50,651 bases of DNA from Betaproteobacteria bacterium Ga0077523 (GCA_001464695.1 LNDQ01000038.1:1-50651); one strand, 5' to 3'; shown: positions 40,338 through 49,039, counted from the stretch's first letter. Numbers and translations: made by a program. Notes: a model not told the origin generated them from the sequence alone.

Positions 40338-42698
40338 ATGGAAGCTTTCGGAGCACCCGGCATCGAACCGACCTGGACCAGCAGCGACAAGGACATGATC
40401 GGCACGTCGCTGGGGCCGTCCCGCGTGTGGTTTACCGTAGGCCACGGCATCGTCAACGAAGTGTATTTCCCGCGCGTCGACATTCCGCAGATCCGGGACC
40501 TGGGTTTCATCGTCGCAGACGGTCAGGGCTTCTGGATCGAGGTGAAGCGTGCCGCTGCGTGGACGGTGTCGACGCCGGCCGCCGGAATTCCTGCGGTACA
40601 GATCGTCCACCGGCATGCTCGCTTCGAGTTGACGCTTCGGATCGCGCCGGACCCGAAGCGCGACGCGCTGCTGATCGAAGTGAACCTGGCCGGGGACGAA
40701 GGTCTTCGGCCCTATGCGTTGCTGGCGCCGCATCTAGGCGGTAGCGGCCACGACAATCGAGCCCGCGTCTTCGCCGATCGAAGTCGCGTCGTCCTGGCTG
40801 CGGAGAAAGCGCCTTTCGCCCTGGCACTGGCCGCGGTCGACCGGATGCAGACGGACGCGTGGGAAGCGGCGAGCGCCGGTTACGTCGGCGCGAGCGACGG
40901 CTGGCAGGACTTCGCGCGCAACGGGCGGATGCGCTGGACCTTCGCCGAGGCCGGGCCCGGAAACGTCGCGTTGCTCGGGAAGCTGCCCAACTACGCCGTG
41001 CTGGCCCTGGCTTTCGCGCCCGGGATGCAGGCGGCCGCGACGCTCGCGATCAGCGCGCTCGCGCAGCGTTTCGAGACCATCTGGCGTGCGCACGCCGAGT
41101 CCTGGCGCGATTGGCACTTCCACGAGGCTCACGCACATGCCATCGACGCGGAGTTCGCCGATCGGATGCACCTTTCGGCCATGGTGCTGAAAGCCCACCA
41201 GGACAAGGCCTACCCGGGTGCCATGGTCGCGAGCCTCAGCATTCCCTGGGGAAACCGCACGGACGACGTCGGCGGTTACCACCTGATCTGGCCTCGCGAC
41301 CTGGTCCAGTCCGCCGGCGCTCTGCTTGCGCTGGGTGCCCTGGACGAAGCGCGGGACACGCTGCGATACCTGATCGCCACGCAACTGGAGGACGGCCGCT
41401 GGGCCCAGAACCAGTGGCTCGGCGGCACACCCCGCTGGGTCGGAATTCAGCTCGACGAGGTGGCATTCCCGGTGCTGCTCGCCTACGAGCTGTGGCGCCG
41501 CGACGCGCTGGACGGAATCGAGGTGGCGGATACCGTCGGACGCGCATTGGGTTTCATCGTCCGCCACGGACCTTCCTCGGATCAGGATCGATGGGAGGAA
41601 AACTCGGGCCTCAATGCATTCACGCTGGCCGTCGCCATCGCGGCGCTGGTGTGCGGCGCCGAACTCCTCGAGACGGAGGTACGCCACGATCTGCTGCTGC
41701 TCGCGGACGACTGGAATGCGCACATCGAAACCTGGTGCGCTGCATCCGGCACGCCGCTCTCCGATCGGTTCGGCGTCCCGTCCTACTATGTCCGAGGCGC
41801 GCCGGCCGGGGTGATCCGCAGTCGGGACGCACTGCGCGAGATGATTGCCATCCGCAATCGCGACGACGGCCTTCGCTTGCCTGCGTTCGAGCATCTCTCG
41901 ACCGACTTCCTGCAACTCGTGCGATTCGGTCTGCGCCGCCACGACGACCCGATCGTAAGCGGCACGATGGAAATCGTCGACCGGCTGCTTCGCCGCGATA
42001 CGCCGCAAGGACCGGCGTGGTACCGGTACAACGGCGATGGATACGGGGAGCACGCCGACGGACGGCCCTACGACGGCACCGGTCGCGGGCGATTGTGGCC
42101 GCTCCTCGCGGGTGAACGGGGGCACTTCGCGCTGGTCGCGGGAGAAGATGCGCGGCCTTACCTGCGGGCGATGAGCCGGATGAGCGGCCGATCCGGGCTG
42201 ATTCCCGAGCAGGTGTGGGACGACACCGCGCCACTCGGGGGCACACCGACTTCGGGGCGCCCGACCGGATCGGCGATGCCCCTGGTCTGGGCCCACGCCG
42301 AATTCGTCAAGCTCGCGGTCAGTATCGCCATGGACGTTCCGATCGATCGCCCGGAGGCCCTCTGGTTGCGGTACGCCGGCGAGGCCCCTCGCGTGGACGT
42401 TGCGCACTGGACCCCGCGAATGCCGGTGGCAACGATCCGCGAAGGGCAACGCCTGCGTATCTTGCGGGATAAGTCTGTTCTCGTGCATTGGGGAGTGGAT
42501 GGATGGAACGGGCCCACCGACATCCGCACTGCTCCCGGATTGCTCTGCATGCATGTCGCCGACCTGCCCACGAGCGGCCTGCGGCCCGGCCAAACGGTCA
42601 ACTTCACCTTCATGTCGCAAGAAGATGGCATATGGGATTCGGTGGACCACACGATCACGATCGCGACGCCGGATGGCGAGTCTGCGCGGCCGACGTGA
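40338..42698 (+). CDS. GH15 glucoamylase-type glycoside hydrolase
   Basis: This 786-residue enzyme should release glucose from alpha-glucan ends. An N-terminal beta-sandwich (1-270) is followed by an (alpha/alpha)6 barrel with GNRTDDVGGYHLIWPRDLVQ, the catalytic acid region RWEENSGLNAF and the catalytic base region SGLIPEQVWDD, all GH15 landmarks. A C-terminal beta domain ends near HTITIATPDGES. No signal peptide is present, so it is probably cytosolic and may act on glycogen or maltodextrin. It is 81 bp after copB. Confidence 0.9.
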   Translation: MEAFGAPGIEPTWTSSDKDMIGTSLGPSRVWFTVGHGIVNEVYFPRVDIPQIRDLGFIVADGQGFWIEVKRAAAWTVSTPAAGIPAVQIVHRHARFELTLRIAPDPKRDALLIEVNLAGDEGLRPYALLAPHLGGSGHDNRARVFADRSRVVLAAEKAPFALALAAVDRMQTDAWEAASAGYVGASDGWQDFARNGRMRWTFAEAGPGNVALLGKLPNYAVLALAFAPGMQAAATLAISALAQRFETIWRAHAESWRDWHFHEAHAHAIDAEFADRMHLSAMVLKAHQDKAYPGAMVASLSIPWGNRTDDVGGYHLIWPRDLVQSAGALLALGALDEARDTLRYLIATQLEDGRWAQNQWLGGTPRWVGIQLDEVAFPVLLAYELWRRDALDGIEVADTVGRALGFIVRHGPSSDQDRWEENSGLNAFTLAVAIAALVCGAELLETEVRHDLLLLADDWNAHIETWCAASGTPLSDRFGVPSYYVRGAPAGVIRSRDALREMIAIRNRDDGLRLPAFEHLSTDFLQLVRFGLRRHDDPIVSGTMEIVDRLLRRDTPQGPAWYRYNGDGYGEHADGRPYDGTGRGRLWPLLAGERGHFALVAGEDARPYLRAMSRMSGRSGLIPEQVWDDTAPLGGTPTSGRPTGSAMPLVWAHAEFVKLAVSIAMDVPIDRPEALWLRYAGEAPRVDVAHWTPRMPVATIREGQRLRILRDKSVLVHWGVDGWNGPTDIRTAPGLLCMHVADLPTSGLRPGQTVNFTFMSQEDGIWDSVDHTITIATPDGESARPT

Positions 42699-42740
42699 AC
42701 GTCCGGTGTTCCCCGTGCCACTGCGCCCCCCTGTCTCCGT

Positions 42741-42754
42741 TTGACGTGGATCAA
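42741..42754 (+). promoter_or_regulatory. FNR/ANR-type box (TTGACGTGGATCAA)
   Basis: It matches the FNR consensus at 9 of 10 positions and differs by one base from the box at 27289. It is 130 bp before the ATG of the PGREGH-repeat gene at 42885. A weaker related site (GACGTGACCCAATCGTGAC) lies near 42788. Confidence 0.6.
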
Positions 42755-42884
42755 AGCGCATGCATCGAACCCCGACCCGCCGCATCGACGTGACCCAATC
42801 GTGACATCTGCGGCGGATCATTTTCTCCGACGTCGATCGTCAACATTGGATTTCAGTTCAGTCAACCGATATGGAGAGAAGATC

Positions 42885-43241
42885 ATGAAGGCACTCGTCA
42901 CTCGAACCGCGGTCGTCATGGTGGCCGGCCTGGTCGGCACCGTAATGGCTCCACTCACCCAGGCACAGACGGATGGTCAGAAGAAGGAGATCACCTCACC
43001 CGGCCACACCGTCGACATGCCGGGGCGCGAAGGACACGGTCCCGAGCACATGAAGGACAAGAAGAAGAAGGCGAAGGGCAAGCCGATCACCTCGGAGTCC
43101 GCCCACACCGTCGACATGCCCGGTCGCGAAGGCCACAAGGAGACTCCGGGCGAAGCCAAGGGTCCTGCCGTGTCCACACCCGGGCACACTACCGACATGC
43201 CGGGGCGCGAAGGTCATTCGGAGGCGCACGAGAAGAAGTGA
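42885..43241 (+). CDS. Exported protein with three HTVDMPGREGH repeats
   Basis: This 118-residue protein has a signal peptide (ALVTRTAVVMVAGLVGTVMA) and a Lys-rich mature part with three copies of HT(V/T)DMPGREGH, each about 11 residues, encoded from 43005, 43104 and 43185. Each copy holds two His, Asp and Met, so metal binding is a reasonable guess; the function is unknown. Spacers are Lys/Glu-rich (GPEHMKDKKKKAKGK). An FNR-type box lies upstream and a strong hairpin downstream, making it a probable single-gene unit. Confidence 0.75.
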   Translation: MKALVTRTAVVMVAGLVGTVMAPLTQAQTDGQKKEITSPGHTVDMPGREGHGPEHMKDKKKKAKGKPITSESAHTVDMPGREGHKETPGEAKGPAVSTPGHTTDMPGREGHSEAHEKK

Positions 43242-43304
43242 GTATTCGGCTCCCTTGTCGCGTTGGGATGCGCTCGAGGATCGTCGTGTTCGAGTGGCAC
43301 GGAT

Positions 43305-43326
43305 GGCACCTCTCAGGAGAGGTGCC
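43305..43326. terminator. Perfect 10-bp hairpin after the repeat-protein gene
   Basis: GGCACCTCTC and GAGAGGTGCC pair exactly around a 2-base loop, 64 bp after the stop. There is no T-run; terminator or processing hairpin. The rest of the 276-bp gap up to 43517 shows no gene that I can support. Confidence 0.5.
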
Positions 43327-43517
43327 CGCATCGAGGCCGATGGAACGATGATCACCGTTTGCCAGGCATGGATCCGGTTCCCCGCGGCCTCTCCGTTCGG
43401 GCCCGCGGGAGCGGTTCGTCGGGCGAGGCTGCGAGCGGCGGAGCCGAAGTGTGGCACCGATCCAACGCCATGGATCGAAGGCATCATTGAGGGCCAGCCG
43501 CGACGCACGGCGATTCG

Positions 43518-44600
43518 ATGAGCACGGCGACCGGTGAAGAATCGGCCCAAAGCATCTGGCTCGACGACATCTCGCGCGGCCGCCTCGCTGACGGGACGAT
43601 CGCGCGGTACGTCGACACCTGGCACGTGACCGGGTTGACGTCGAACCCGACGATCTACGACCACGCCATCAGAGGGAGCGACGCCTACGATGAAGCCATC
43701 CGGGCGGCGCTTCGCGGCGGAAGAACGGGCGAGGATCTCTTCTTCGATCTCGCTATCGAGGACATCGCCGCCGCGGCTGATCTGTTCCTCCCGGTCTGGA
43801 ACCGGACGTCCGGAACTGACGGCTGGGTTTCCCTCGAGGTATCACCCCTGCTGGCTCATGACGGTGGAGCCACGCTCGCCGCAGCGAAGGATTTGCGCTC
43901 GCGGATCAAGCGAACCAACGCGATGATCAAGATTCCAGGCACGCCAGCCGGACTTGTCGCGGTCGAAGAAGCGATCTTCGCGGGTATACCGGTCAACGTC
44001 ACGCTGCTCTTCTCTCGTGAGCACTACCTCGCGGCTGCGGAAGCCTACTTGAAGGGCATCGAACGCCGGATCGCAGCCGGCCTCTCGCCCGACGTCCGAT
44101 CCGTGGCTTCCTTGTTCGTGAGCCGCTGGGACACTGCGGTGCGAGGCAGAATACCTCGCGCGCTCGAAGACCGCCTTGGAATTGCGATAGGCCAACGAGT
44201 CTATCGCGCCTACTGGGACTTGCTCGCGTCGGCGAGGTGGACGAACCTGCTCGAGCGCGGCGCACGACCGCAACGCCTCCTGTTCGCCAGCACCGGAACC
44301 AAGAGCCCGGGGGCGTCCGAACTCCTGTACGTGGAAGCCCTGAACTTGCCGCGAACGGTCATCACCATGCCTGAAAATACGCTCCGCGCGCTTGTCCAGC
44401 GCGGACCGGCGGCTGCTCCCAAAGTGGGCTTGCGCGGCGATTTCGAGGGAGTACTGAGCCGGTTCCGCGACTCGGGGATCGATGTCCAAAGCGTCGCCAG
44501 CCAGCTCCAGACGCAGGGCACGGCCGCATTCGCGAAGTCCTGGTCCGATTTGATGGCGGTGCTTGCTGCGAAGGGTGCCAAGCTTGCTACGCCGCACTGA
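43518..44600 (+). CDS. tal: Transaldolase
   Basis: This 360-residue pentose-phosphate enzyme transfers a three-carbon dihydroxyacetone unit between sugar phosphates. The N-terminus has VTGLTSNPTIYDHAI, the Schiff-base Lys is in AMIKIPGTPAG, and NVTLLFSREHY and LFASTGTKSP follow in family order. The length fits the longer transaldolase (TalB/Tal-PGI-type) group without the isomerase domain. It ends 4 bp before the oleate hydratase gene and, with zwf, would cycle carbon for NADPH. Confidence 0.93.
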   Translation: MSTATGEESAQSIWLDDISRGRLADGTIARYVDTWHVTGLTSNPTIYDHAIRGSDAYDEAIRAALRGGRTGEDLFFDLAIEDIAAAADLFLPVWNRTSGTDGWVSLEVSPLLAHDGGATLAAAKDLRSRIKRTNAMIKIPGTPAGLVAVEEAIFAGIPVNVTLLFSREHYLAAAEAYLKGIERRIAAGLSPDVRSVASLFVSRWDTAVRGRIPRALEDRLGIAIGQRVYRAYWDLLASARWTNLLERGARPQRLLFASTGTKSPGASELLYVEALNLPRTVITMPENTLRALVQRGPAAAPKVGLRGDFEGVLSRFRDSGIDVQSVASQLQTQGTAAFAKSWSDLMAVLAAKGAKLATPH

Positions 44601-44604
44601 GATC

Positions 44605-46203
44605 ATGTCGCCCAAATTCGATCCTTCTGTATCGCAAGCCTATCTGGTCGGCGGCGGCATCGCATCGCTGGCGGCTGCTGCCTACCTCATCCGGGACGGA
44701 CGGTTGCCCGGCCATGCGATCACCGTCTTCGAGGAATCGGACCAGGTCGGCGGCAGCCTCGACGCCCACGGCAATCCCGAACACGGCTACGTGATGCGCG
44801 GGGGCAGGATGTTCGACGAAGAGGCCTACACCTGCACCTTCGATCTGCTCGCCTTCATCCCTTCGATGAGCGACCCGGCGAAAACCGTGCGGCAGGAGTT
44901 CCTCGACTTCAACGAGACCTTCCGGTCACATTCGCGCAGCCGGCTGGTCGCGAATGGACGGCCCGTGGACGTCTCCTCCCACGGCTTCTCGAACCGCGAC
45001 CGCCTCGACCTGATCGAACTCATGATCCATACGGAAGACTCGCTCGGCACCCGGCGGATCGACGAGTGCTTCCGGCCGGCGTTCTTCGACACGAACTTCT
45101 GGTACATGTGGTGCACGACGTTCGCCTTCCAGCCGTGGCACAGCGCCGCGGAGTTCAGGCGCTACATGCTGAGATTCATCCAGGAGTTCCCCCGCATAGA
45201 AACACTGGCGGGCGTGCGGCGCACCCCGTTCAACCAATACGACTCCATCGTCCGCCCCTTGGCGAAGTGGCTGAACGCGCAAGGGGTGCGCTTCGAGATG
45301 AACTGCCGGGTGACGGATCTCGGCTTCCGGCAACATGGGGACAAGACCCGCCTCGACCGCATCTCGTGCACCCGCAGCGGAAACTTGGGCGGACACGCGG
45401 TCGAGGTGGACGAGCGCGACCGCGTATTCGCGACGTTGGGTTCGATGACCGCGGGCTCCACCCTCGGGACCATGGATTCGCCGGCACCCGACGCCTCGAC
45501 ATCGGCGGATGGGTCTTGGGCTCTCTGGAAGACTATCGCGCAGGACCGGCCCGAGTTCGGCCGACCTGCGGTGTTCGCCGATCACGTCGAGCAGTCCCGC
45601 TGGATGTCCTTCACGGCGACGCTGCACGACCCCCTTTTTTTCCGGTTGATGCAGGCGTTCACTGGCAACGAGGCAGGGACCGGAGGACTGGTGACCTTCA
45701 AGGACTCGAACTGGCTCATGTCCGTCGTGCTGCCCCGTCAGCCGCATTTTCTCGACCAACCCGCCGACGTCATGGTCTGCTGGGGCTATGGGTTGTTTCC
45801 CGACAAGCCCGGCAACTACGTGCACAAGAAGATGATGGAATGCACCGGCGCGGAGATTCTCGCCGAACTGTGCGCGCATCTCCAGTTCGATGGCCACGCG
45901 AGGCATATTCTGGAGCGCTCGGTATGCATCCCGTGCATGATGCCGTACATCACCAGTCAATTCATGCTGCGGTCGAAAGGCGATCGCCCGGCAGTGGTGC
46001 CTCACGGCTCGACAAATTTCGCATTCATCGGGCAATTCTGCGAGATGCCGGAGGACGTGGTCTTCACGGTGGAGTACTCGGTCAGATCCGCTCAGACGGC
46101 GGTCTATTCGCTGCTGGGCCTCGACATGAAGGTCTCGCCGATCTACAAAGGGCACCACGACGTGAGTGTTCTGTTCCAGTCGATCAAGGCGATGATCAAG
46201 TAG
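44605..46203 (+). CDS. ohyA: Oleate hydratase
   Basis: This 532-residue flavoprotein adds water across the cis-9 double bond of oleate, giving 10-hydroxystearate. It has an N-terminal FAD fold (YLVGGGIASLAAAAYLI, VFEESDQVGGSLDA, RGGRMFDEEAYTC) and the family segments FAFQPWHSAAEFRRYM, FNQYDSIVRPLAKWL and GSMTAGSTLG. The ATG at 44605 is chosen because the family begins just before the nucleotide fold; the open frame starts at 44563. In other bacteria it helps tolerate unsaturated fatty acids. It follows transaldolase by 4 bp. Confidence 0.94.
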   Translation: MSPKFDPSVSQAYLVGGGIASLAAAAYLIRDGRLPGHAITVFEESDQVGGSLDAHGNPEHGYVMRGGRMFDEEAYTCTFDLLAFIPSMSDPAKTVRQEFLDFNETFRSHSRSRLVANGRPVDVSSHGFSNRDRLDLIELMIHTEDSLGTRRIDECFRPAFFDTNFWYMWCTTFAFQPWHSAAEFRRYMLRFIQEFPRIETLAGVRRTPFNQYDSIVRPLAKWLNAQGVRFEMNCRVTDLGFRQHGDKTRLDRISCTRSGNLGGHAVEVDERDRVFATLGSMTAGSTLGTMDSPAPDASTSADGSWALWKTIAQDRPEFGRPAVFADHVEQSRWMSFTATLHDPLFFRLMQAFTGNEAGTGGLVTFKDSNWLMSVVLPRQPHFLDQPADVMVCWGYGLFPDKPGNYVHKKMMECTGAEILAELCAHLQFDGHARHILERSVCIPCMMPYITSQFMLRSKGDRPAVVPHGSTNFAFIGQFCEMPEDVVFTVEYSVRSAQTAVYSLLGLDMKVSPIYKGHHDVSVLFQSIKAMIK

Positions 46204-46333
46204 CGTGGCTGGCGCATCTTCGGCATGTGCGTGTGGCGAGGAGTTCGACCGGGACGGAGTGCGATCATCGTTCGATCAGTGATTGAAGGACCGACTTTTT
46301 GACTGCCTCGTGGTGTCCATGAAGGAATCCCCC

Positions 46334-47017
46334 ATGCGCGTCCTGGTCATCGATGTGGGCGGGACGCACGTCAAGCTTCAGGCAAGCGGGCAGACGACAC
46401 CGACGAAGTTCGCATCTGGCTCGAAGCTTACAGCCAAGGCGATGATGTCCCGCGTGCGGCGTCTCACGGCGGAATGGCGGTATGACGCTGCCTCGATCGG
46501 ATATCCCGGGCCGGTCCTGTTGGGTCGGCCGGTCGCCGAACCCCACAACCTCGGTCGCGGCTGGGTCGGGTTTGACTTCGAAGCCGCGCTTGGACGGCCA
46601 GTGAAACTCGTCAATGATGCCGCGATGCAGGCCCTCGGCGGCTACCGAGGCGGAAAGATGCTCTTTCTCGGGCTTGGCACCGGACTCGGTTCCGCGCTGA
46701 TCGCCGACGGTATCGTGGAACCGATGGAACTCGGCCACTTGCCCTATCGAAAAGGAACATTCGAAGACTACATAGGCGTTCGCGGACTCGATCGATTCGG
46801 CAAGGCCAGATGGCGACGCTACGTCGTGGACATGATTGCGCGCCTGAGGGCCGCCGTCCAACCGGAAGACATTCTGATCGGCGGCGGAAATGCCGGCAGG
46901 TTGGAGGAACTTCCGCCGGGATGCAGGCGCGGAGACAACGAGGACGCGTTTGTCGGTGGCTTTCGTCTGTGGGACTTGGCACCCTCGAGGCATTCGGGAC
47001 ATCCATGCCGATCATGA
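46334..47017 (+). CDS. ROK-family kinase (polyphosphate glucokinase-like)
   Basis: This 227-residue sugar kinase has the phosphate-binding DVGGTHVKLQASG, the sugar-site PVKLVNDAAMQALGGY and FLGLGTGLGSALI, all in ROK order. Sequence and small size suit the polyphosphate-glucokinase branch, but the phosphoryl donor cannot be told from the sequence. The ATG at 46334 follows GAAGGAATC and starts at the nucleotide fold. It would phosphorylate the glucose released by the GH15 enzyme and feed zwf. The last 25 residues are unlike the family. Confidence 0.82.
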   Translation: MRVLVIDVGGTHVKLQASGQTTPTKFASGSKLTAKAMMSRVRRLTAEWRYDAASIGYPGPVLLGRPVAEPHNLGRGWVGFDFEAALGRPVKLVNDAAMQALGGYRGGKMLFLGLGTGLGSALIADGIVEPMELGHLPYRKGTFEDYIGVRGLDRFGKARWRRYVVDMIARLRAAVQPEDILIGGGNAGRLEELPPGCRRGDNEDAFVGGFRLWDLAPSRHSGHPCRS

Positions 47018-47194
47018 AGAACCGCGTTCGCCCTGAGGCACCGACTCTTCACGACGTCGGGGCCGTTACAATCAGTATCGATCGTCCGACAAAGAGCCAG
47101 TTCACACCGACCGCGATCGAGCCCGTCAAGACCCCCGGCGCCGGAACACCCTCCGGCCAAGTCAACTCGAATAGCACCATGTACAGAAGGACAA

Positions 47195-47737
47195 GTGCGA
47201 CACAACATCATGGATTACGCAATGAGCATTTCAGCCATTCGGGAAGCGATTGAACGCCTGTCCGTCACGATTTCCACCCAACCCGAGACGGCTCGCGCCA
47301 AGAACGCCTGGGCGACCGCGCGTATCACCGAGCGCCTTCAGTGCGAGATTGGCGGGCCACATGGTGAACGGTTGATCACCGACATGCCCCCAGCGATGGG
47401 CGGCGCTGCGTCAGGCCCCAATCCGGGATGGCTGCTGCGAGGCGCCCTCGCTTCTTGCACGGCCACGGTCATTGCGATGCGAGCCGCCAGGTTGGGTGTG
47501 GAACTAAGTCGTCTGGAAGTGACCGTCGAAAGCGCATCCGATAACCGCGGCATTCTCGGTCTTGACGAAGATGTCTCCGCTGGTCTCGAAACGATTCGGG
47601 CTACGGTCAAGGTCAGTGCGCCCACCGCATCGGAAGACGAACTGAGAGACATCGTGAAATGGGCTGATGCCCACTCACCGGTTGGTTGCACCCTTAGGAA
47701 TGCACCTGCGTACTCGCTTGAGATCGAAGTCTTGTGA
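47195..47737 (+). CDS. OsmC-family peroxide/redox protein
   Basis: This 180-residue protein has an OsmC/Ohr fold. The first Cys is in GWLLRGALASCTATVIAMRA and the second in SPVGCTLRNAPAY, the usual redox pair that reduces organic hydroperoxides. The GTG at 47195 has GAAGGACAA upstream; ATGs at 47210 and 47222 are alternatives. It follows the kinase gene by 177 bp and may have its own promoter. Confidence 0.88.
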   Translation: MRHNIMDYAMSISAIREAIERLSVTISTQPETARAKNAWATARITERLQCEIGGPHGERLITDMPPAMGGAASGPNPGWLLRGALASCTATVIAMRAARLGVELSRLEVTVESASDNRGILGLDEDVSAGLETIRATVKVSAPTASEDELRDIVKWADAHSPVGCTLRNAPAYSLEIEVL

Positions 47738-47831
47738 AGGATTCGGGCCAACCAAGGCCCCGCGAGACGCGAACTTGGGAAGTCAGAAGAGGCTAACCAC
47801 GACACACGACCGTCCCCGGCTGTGATACGCC

Positions 47832-47861
47832 CCCGATGATGATTCGCCCTCCATCATCGGG
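47832..47861. terminator. Convergent terminator hairpin
   Basis: CCCGATGATG and CATCATCGGG form a perfect 10-bp stem with a 10-base loop between the plus-strand OsmC gene and the minus-strand gene at 47899. It suits a bidirectional terminator, though the T-run is short. Confidence 0.65.
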
Positions 47862-47870
47862 TTAAGGATC

Positions 47871-47905
47871 TCACTACCGATCACTTCCTCACTACCGATC
47901 ACTTC
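47871..47905. repeat. Tandem 18-bp duplication at a gene 3' end
   Basis: TCACTACCGATCACTTC occurs at 47871 and 47889 (period 18). The second copy covers the stop codon of the minus-strand paralogue B gene, so the duplication lies across the end of the coding region. Confidence 0.8.
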
Positions 47906-48270
47906 ATGTCGGCGGCAGTGTCCCTGTGTGCTTTCGCCAGCTCCATGTATTCCTCAGCCGCCTTGTCGTAGAGGTTCGCAAGACCCTCGCAATGGGATGT
48001 CGCCCCATCATGCGTGCCTTCGCCGCGTCCGACCGGTTTGCGGTGATAGACCGCCGCGAGGTCGAGATGTTTCTGAGCTTCCCTCTTCGCCGTTGCCGCG
48101 GATTGGTCGTAAGTCTGCGCGACAGCCTCGTGGTCGGCCTTGGTCTTGGCGCTCGCGACAGCCTTCTCCAGCGGAGACGGCACCAGGACTGTTGTTGCAC
48201 AGCCCGCCACGCCGACGACGATTCCAAAGATTACCGCGCTCGACAGCGCAACCATTCTCAGCGTCTTCAT
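47899..48270 (-). CDS. Lipoprotein paralogue B of the uncharacterised His/Cys helical family
   Basis: This 123-residue protein has a lipobox (VVGVAGCATT) and a mature part matching the 29830 protein: EKAVASAKTKADHEA, AKREAQKHLDLAAVYH, PVGRGEGTHDGATSHC and EYMELAKAHRDTAADMK. One copy is thus lipid-anchored and the other soluble. The strictly shared PVGRGEG and SHC segments are likely functional. SD AGGAGTAAGC is well placed. It is in the minus-strand block with the copper-storage-like gene. Confidence 0.75.
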   Translation of the reverse strand: MKTLRMVALSSAVIFGIVVGVAGCATTVLVPSPLEKAVASAKTKADHEAVAQTYDQSAATAKREAQKHLDLAAVYHRKPVGRGEGTHDGATSHCEGLANLYDKAAEEYMELAKAHRDTAADMK

Positions 48271-48386
48271 TGCTTACTCCTATCTTGATGATTAACAGCG
48301 CCGACCGGAAAGAAGGTATCGACCAAACCCGCGTTTCGATTTCGTGCCTTGAGCGGCACTTCTATTCCGATAGCGTGGTCGCGGAT

Positions 48387-48908
48387 TCATGTCATCGACC
48401 TGCAACTCTTGGCGCAGCGCCGACACTCTTCGGCGCACTCGCGCATGTCTCCGAGATCCTCACAGCTCTTAGCGCACGCATCGCACGCCTCGGCACAGAC
48501 GGAGCAGACCTGGCCGTGCAACGGTGAATCGCTCAGCATGTAGTTGGCAGACGTCTGGCAGAGTTCGGCGCAGTTGAGCATCAAGCGAATGTGTCGTGGC
48601 TCTACGTGGCGCCCACCCCGTTCAAGGCAGTAGCCCATCGCCATGCGAACACACATGGCGTGGCAACCGAGACACGCTTCGATAGCGTCTTTCATGGGCG
48701 AGTCCGTTCCGCTGCGGATCGAAGCAGATGATTCCCGCGACGCCACTACCGCTCCTCGCTCCGACGTGGCGGTGCGTGCGTCCGCCCAAGCCATGGCCTG
48801 GAAACCTCCGCTGGCGGTGACCGCAAGCGCCATTTGCAGCAACGCGCGCCGCGGTACGTGCCGCTCGGCGTTTCCCCCGGACGTTTCCTGTGGAACGACG
48901 TTTTCCAT
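48387..48908 (-). CDS. Tat-exported Cys-rich four-helix copper storage-type protein (Csp/DUF326)
   Basis: This 173-residue protein has a twin-arginine-type signal (VPRRALLQMALAVTASGG) and a four-helix DUF326 core with 15 Cys, including ACLGCHAMC, LNCAELC, CSVCAEACDAC, and CAEECRRCAKSC. Csp1-type proteins hold many Cu(I) ions in a thiolate-lined bundle and are Tat-exported. The start at 48908 follows GAGAGGACG; the upstream ATG at 48938 is less likely. It would store Cu(I) in the periplasm beside the oxidases. Confidence 0.87.
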   Translation of the reverse strand: MENVVPQETSGGNAERHVPRRALLQMALAVTASGGFQAMAWADARTATSERGAVVASRESSASIRSGTDSPMKDAIEACLGCHAMCVRMAMGYCLERGGRHVEPRHIRLMLNCAELCQTSANYMLSDSPLHGQVCSVCAEACDACAKSCEDLGDMRECAEECRRCAKSCRSMT

Positions 48909-49039
48909 GTTCGTCCTCTCTATGTCTATCTCCATCAAAAAAGCCGAATCCCACTCGAGTTGTGCTACGCCGCGGATTCCTTCCGATCATCGAATGCAAC
49001 GCGCGTTTGTCGTGTAACGTTGCAGCATGAAATGGGGCG

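Noticed and set aside
43005..43213. Three similar DNA units with regular spacing resembling a small CRISPR-like array
   Set aside because: Spacings are 99 and 81 bp, the units are codons of one open reading frame with a signal peptide, and the variation falls mostly at third positions; it is a peptide repeat.
43255..43521. Possible 88-residue plus-strand protein between the repeat protein and transaldolase
   Set aside because: No start signal, Arg/Ala-rich composition typical of GC-rich noise, and it contains the perfect hairpin.
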